Positions 59,842 to 64,000 of a stretch of 64,000 nucleotides of DNA are shown here, in pieces (positions within the stretch are counted from its first letter, which is position 1; the number at the start of each line of letters is the position of its first letter). A program made the position numbers and the translations under genes. Origin of the DNA: Ricinus communis (lineage: Eukaryota > Streptophyta > Magnoliopsida > Malpighiales > Euphorbiaceae); NCBI RefSeq assembly GCF_019578655.1, contig NC_063263.1, positions 11,655,001 through 11,719,000 on the forward strand, in the 5' to 3' direction. The notes below the pieces were generated by a model, which was given only the letters and a program-made list of their open reading frames with translations, was not told the DNA's origin and did no database searches.

Positions 59842-60096
59842 ATTTAATATGTGAAAAAACGCACTGTTTCTATAGGGCAAAACGCAACATTTCTGCTTTT
59901 GCTTTAAAACGCACCGTATCTACGTGTTTAAGTTACTAGAGCGTCGGCACCCACGTGGAATAAATTTCACCGGAAATTTCATTTATGTATCGATTTGACA
60001 AAATTGATAATGTTACGCATGACATTGTTACAATTAAAAACACATGATTAAATTGAGAAAACCGCCAAAGGTTGAGAATTCTAATGCAATTAACCC
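59842..60096 (-). repeat. MULE right TIR, uninterrupted
   Basis: Continuous inverse counterpart of both left blocks; it ends GCAATTAACCC at 60084-60094. Confidence 0.85.
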
Positions 60097-60306
60097 TTAT
60101 TTTAATATCAAAGCGTTCTTTTCAATTTTTTTTATATACTTTCATTTTGTCTAAATGTTTAAGTTACTAATTGAGTGTCTATTAATAATTTATATTTATT
60201 GTGCACTTTTGTTCGGAAATAATACCTAATTAATATCTCTAATACATCGGCGTATATATCTAATAAAAATATATTTGATTTGTTGTATTCCTTAATTTGT
60301 ATTTTC
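60097..60306. other. AT-rich spacer right of the MULE
   Basis: Nothing recognised. Confidence 0.5.
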
Positions 60307-61062
60307 TATGAATTCATCCCTAACGGAACTCTTCGTCAATATCTACAGGATTTCTCATTATCACGGGAAATGCGCTTACGGATTTGTCATTGAAGTTTCT
60401 GGAGCACTTTCCAACTTGCATTCTGCAGCAACCGTACCAATTTATCATCGCGATATCAAGTCGAAAAAGGTTCTGTTAGATGAAAAATATAGAGCAGAAG
60501 TATGGAACTTCAAGATCCATTTTTATTGATCAAACTCATTTGACTACTCGTCTGAATTGCAGGGAACCTTTGGATATGTGGATCCAGGGTACTTTTAGTC
60601 TACCCAATTTACTGAAAAGAGCAGCACTTGTAGATTTGGAGTAGCCCTCGTCGAGCGCTTAACCGGACAAAAGCCAGTTTCTTCAGCAGGGTTAAAAAGA
60701 AGGTATTGGTTTAGCAGCACATTTCATTCTTTCAATGGAAAACGACAAGCTCTTTGGCATTATTGATCCTTGAATTACTGACGAATTTGATAAGAACAAG
60801 TAGCAGTACTTGCTAACCTTGGCAAAAAGATGCTTGAACCTAACAGGCAAGCTACGACCGAGAGACAATGAAAGAGGTGACCGTACAATTGGAGGGGCTT
60901 CAACTGCCACAAAAATACTTGAGCATTCAACAAAATAATTATGAAATTAAATCTAACCCTTCCGATGTTTCCTCTACTTCAACTTGCTCAGGTTGTGACA
61001 GTGGTAGTAGAATTATCGACACTCCTATGGGTCCATTGGCTTCTTGCAAAAGCAAAACCTGG
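60307..61062 (+). pseudogene. WAKL kinase-domain pseudogene (fragment 5)
   Basis: The region parallels the intact WAKL kinase from the hinge to the C-terminus: [15 protein letters not shown] in one frame, then [15 protein letters not shown] and [11 protein letters not shown]. Later pieces are GTFGYVDPGYF followed by TAG, CRFGVALVERLTGQKP, and a tail RPRDNERGDRTIGG-like. HRD is kept, DFG is degraded (VWNFKI). There is at least one in-frame stop (TAG near 60597) and several shifts. The exons for the extracellular part are missing, cut off at the MULE side. Confidence 0.85.
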
Positions 61063-61827
61063 TAATTAAGATTTAACAATGTATGTAACCCTCGTATTCG
61101 TTTCCCATTGTGAAGCAGGTCGACAATCTTAGCTTGCCAAGAGAACTTCATATAAGATGAAACACACATCCATATAAAGCTGAATCATTGTACAAATTTC
61201 TTACTCTCAATACCAGCGAACAAGTGTCTTTAATGTGTAATCAAAGCCGGTATTTGCGACTAACACAGCTAGTTTGGAGTATTTGATAAATTTGGGGACT
61301 GGAGCAACATATATTTAAGCAGTTTGCAGAATTCGGAAATCCAGGAATTAGAATACAAAAGCTTTTAACTGCTAAAGGATTTCGATTTCTTCCCTCACCA
61401 GATAAGAACTACCAATTGCTGGTTTACGAAATGAACCTGTAATGCAAAACAGGGTCGGCTACGTAACTTCTCCTGTCCCGCTGCACCATTTAACTTGCCT
61501 TGTGGTTATATTATCAGAACATTATTCATGGCACTAGGCTAAGTTTTCAGGTCAAAGTTGGAAGCAAAATAAAAGTAGGCAAAAGAGATAATGGAATATG
61601 TATCTCAAATTATCAATTTGATATAAAATATTTTAACCACAAGAAAATATCACCTAGAAAATCAAATTCAAGCTAAGGATAATGTTCTGATGTGATTATA
61701 ACTTTTCCATGACAAATTCCGGTGGCAATCATGTATAAAGTAACCAACAAGAAGCTCGGGCACCCCCTCAGAATGATTAAAGGGGTTAAAAAAAAAAAAA
61801 CTATCAATTAAAATTGTTGTCAATGTG
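61063..61827. other. Spacer with likely 3' UTR of the small membrane-protein gene
   Basis: No coding region recognised. An A-run lies at about 61790-61801. Confidence 0.5.
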
Positions 61828-62109
61828 CTAGAAAAATTTCATTTTGCCCTTGACTGACGACTTTGCCAGCTCTAAGTTACATAATGCTTTCTGTTTCCCT
61901 GTCAAGCCAGAACAAGATCCAGTCGCCCCTAAAGTAACAGCAAAGTAAAGATAGATGGTGCATAGGAAAGCCAGAAGAACCAATGCTGTTAATAGGAAAC
62001 GGTGCCTCTGAACGAGTGTTGACCAGCTACCCAACTCATCCCGGGGGAATTGTTTCCGAAAAGACGGTGACCTCCGATGAGGAGAAGATAAAATGTTGTC
62101 AAGAACCAT
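61828..62109 (-). CDS. Short single-pass membrane protein, At1g16170/At1g79660-like
   Basis: The 93-residue frame starts at the ATG 62109-62107; the upstream in-frame part of the exon has no other ATG and begins at an acceptor (CATATCAG, exon start 62137). Residues 1-35 are hydrophilic and basic (SSPHRRSPSFRKQFPRDEL). A single strong hydrophobic helix follows at about 40-60 (FLLTALVLLAFLCTIYLYFAV), then a short tail with two Cys (GSCSGLTGKQKALC) and a basic end KGKMKFF. It fits a type II or signal-anchor topology. Position beside the WAKL array matches the Arabidopsis genes labelled ephrin-A3-like of unknown function; that label is from memory and does not imply ephrin biology. Confidence 0.7.
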   Translation of the reverse strand: MVLDNILSSPHRRSPSFRKQFPRDELGSWSTLVQRHRFLLTALVLLAFLCTIYLYFAVTLGATGSCSGLTGKQKALCNLELAKSSVKGKMKFF

Positions 62110-62137
62110 GTCCTTTAAACGAACCCCCTCAACCAAC

Positions 62138-63309
62138 CTGATATGTCATACGAAATTGTAATGACAAGGACAAGTAAAAGGGCATGAGTGCGGATATTAC
62201 ACAGAAAAATGCACAAGATCAAGTGAAAGATCATTGTTAGTTTAATTTTTACAGTCAGAAGACAATGTAACAGGTCTTAGTTGATGGAAAGCGATGCAGG
62301 TTTTCAAAAGCTACCATAATAAATGCAATTGGTTGGAAAAGCAGGGGAATAAAGACAGAGAATTGAAGACAGACACCTCATGAAAGCATCATCCATATGA
62401 CTAAATGAAATCACATCCTTGAAAGCCATGAGCAGCTACATATTTGCATTGACTGAAAGATATCTGTCCTCAACATGCTAAAAGCTAAGGGTGCCATTAA
62501 AGAAATGGAATGATCTCCCATCTTTTAAGCAATGAAACATAGAGAATTAGCATGATCCGCAGTGCTAATTGCTTCTGTTGAAACAATAGGGTCAAGTTGG
62601 GACCGCCTTAGACTAATCAAAGTGCATATCCAGAGATTTACGGCCCAGTAAACGAAATTGACCAGAAAAAGGATCACTAATGTTCAAAACCACAATAACC
62701 TGACAGGACAGTGGCACCATGATTATTACAGATGGTACAAAAATAACTTCTAGATTTTCAAAAGAAATGTTAAATAGTTAAACAGTTTATCCTAGAAATC
62801 GAAAAGAAAAAAAAAAAGGTTGTGGATCGATTGTTAAACCAGGAAAACAAATACAGATGGATCCATTTTCGTTTCCTATGAAATATCTGACAAATTACGT
62901 TACAGACAGCCCCAAACACTTTGCCCGACCAATCAATCCATCACATAGAATAAAAAAGTCGACCATCCTAAGAAGCATTATATTTCAACATTTTGGGTAC
63001 TTGATAAAAACCATAAAGGCAGTTAAGTACACCATATGCTTAAGAACTAAAACAAAACAGGTTAAAGCTTTTGACTCATTTCTTGATTTTATTTAATTTT
63101 TTTGGAAAAAGTTTCAGATTTTAGATCTCTCCCTTGCAAGTACAGAGAATGAATTAGTCTCATCGCAAGAACCAAAAAAAAACACTTTAGTAATCAAAAC
63201 CCAGATCAGCAAAAATAAGATTGAACAAGAAACAATAAAAATCGGAGAGAATTTCGCACAGATCTAATGAAATGAAAAAAGAGAGAAAAGGGGAGAGAGA
63301 GAGACTTAC
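62138..63309 (-). other. Long 5'-UTR intron of the small membrane-protein gene
   Basis: Donor GTAAGT at 63309-63304 and acceptor CAG before 62137 bound an intron of about 1.17 kb. No coding frame of note lies inside. Long leader introns are common in plant housekeeping genes. Confidence 0.55.
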
Positions 63310-63480
63310 GGTAAGAGGAAGGGATGAAGAAACTTTTAGACCCTTTCTCTCTGTTAGCTTTTGTGTGTAATTGTGGTTTGCTCGGGAAATAATAAAAATA
63401 AATAAATAATTGAGTAAGTAGAAATGGGTGTCTTCTCCGTGTGTCTCGGCTTCGGTGTGAAGGCTCACGCGATTTTACCA
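63310..63480 (-). other. Non-coding first exon (5' UTR) of the small membrane-protein gene
   Basis: The minus strand is CT-rich and runs into TCTTACC followed by GTAAGT. It carries no ATG joined to the coding frame. The upstream limit (transcription start) is not determined. Confidence 0.5.
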
Positions 63481-64000
63481 CCAGCGGAAAATGAGGTGTA
63501 GATAGAGATGATTAGAGAACACTAAAATGTATTAATATCATTATTATTACTATTACAGAAAAGGAAAGGAAAGGAAAACGAAAGGAGCAGCGAGTGGAGG
63601 GTTGGAAATGAGGGAGAATGAGAGTTGCACAAACAAAGTTTATAGTTTTATACGTGATTTGTTGGACTACTTGTTTGAAGAACCTTGTATTTAATTGACC
63701 CTTCCCACTGTCAAAGGCCGTCAAATTGTTGGGACAACAAAGAGTGCACTTCACGTTCTCACCCTTAGGCCTTGGGCTCGGTTGGCCTCCCTCCACCATC
63801 GAAGGCATATAAATCGACCATTGAACATGTGTAATGCAAACCCCCTTTTTGTTATCTTTTTATTTGTATATATTATCTATAATTAATTTAAAATATATCG
63901 AATAAATTTTTTTATAAATAATAAAATAATATATATTTTAATTATATTATAAGAAATTTCTACTATCACATTTACATGTTTTTGAGTTGCGAATCCTTTA
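63481..64000. other. Promoter-side flank, AT-rich at the window end
   Basis: Probable promoter of the small membrane-protein gene and unassigned spacer; no further gene seen. Confidence 0.45.

Larger units (their letters stand above)
51565..60096 (-). mobile_element. Mutator-like element (MULE) with degenerate transposase, carrying a nested LTR element
   Basis: The right terminal inverted repeat (59842-60096) matches, in inverse orientation, two separated blocks at the left: 51565-51656 (GGGTTAATTGC to GACAT) and about 54905-55088 (CAATTTTGTCAAATCG to CACATATTAAAT). The gap is filled by the Athila-type element. Long inverted repeats of about 250 bp, the coding content, and flanks TTATTTAA and TTATTTTAA (a possible 9-bp duplication with one base lost) all fit MULEs. 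Size without the nested insert is about 5.3 kb. Confidence 0.85.

Noticed and set aside
1..64000. CRISPR arrays, operons, tRNA or rRNA genes
   Set aside because: No CRISPR-like repeat-spacer series, no bacterial gene organisation, and no cloverleaf or rRNA signature noticed; the sequence is plant nuclear DNA.

Overview
The window is nuclear DNA from a eudicot plant. Genes are intron-rich with GT-AG (and two GC-AG) introns, intergenic DNA is strongly AT-rich with AT and GA microsatellites, and the mobile elements are plant families. The gene order matches, from memory, two duplicated Arabidopsis blocks (At1g16060-At1g16170 and At1g79660-At1g79700). The species cannot be fixed from sequence alone; a Malpighiales relative (castor or jatropha type) is only a guess.

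Left third (1-29.1 kb), conserved genes: a two-AP2-domain WRINKLED4/3-type transcription factor (1062-3959, +, 8 exons including a 9-nt micro-exon); a TUBBY-like protein 8 (6036-8916, -, 9 exons, two KEN boxes); a plastid-type protein of the At1g16080 family (10722-13007, +, 5 exons) with a broken partial tandem copy of its last two exons (13997-14412); and a 21-exon, 14-kb NUDT3 gene (Nudix plus DPP III-like peptidase, 15133-29091, -). Its last intron carries a very young LTR retrotransposon (15442-19000, LTRs differing at 1 of 516 positions) in the same orientation. This element keeps GAG and protease but has lost most of RT, RNase H and integrase with the reading frame left open, and its LTR promoter holds a six-unit, 10-bp-periodic heat-shock-element array. 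An 8-bp-TSD hAT-like MITE sits in another NUDT3 intron.

Middle and right (30-61 kb), a decayed receptor-kinase array: one intact wall-associated-kinase-like gene (37173-40577, +, 3 exons) lies among at least five WAKL fragments (about 31.6, 43.4, 44.4, 46.4 and 60.3 kb). Two paralogous segments each combine AT-rich DNA, a LINE reverse-transcriptase scrap and a WAKL remnant. A multiply broken PEPR-type LRR receptor kinase lies at 47370-50739. A Mutator-like element (51565-60096) has its left terminal inverted repeat split by a nested Athila-type, GAG-only LTR element (51657-54871). A 1.35-kb GAGCTCG-rich element lies at 40991-42342.

Right end: a short one-TM protein gene (61828-62109, -) with an upstream 5'-UTR exon, probably the At1g16170/At1g79660 family, closes the syntenic block.

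Exon structures were worked out by hand from reading frame, splice-site dinucleotides and family conservation; none was tested against transcripts or databases.
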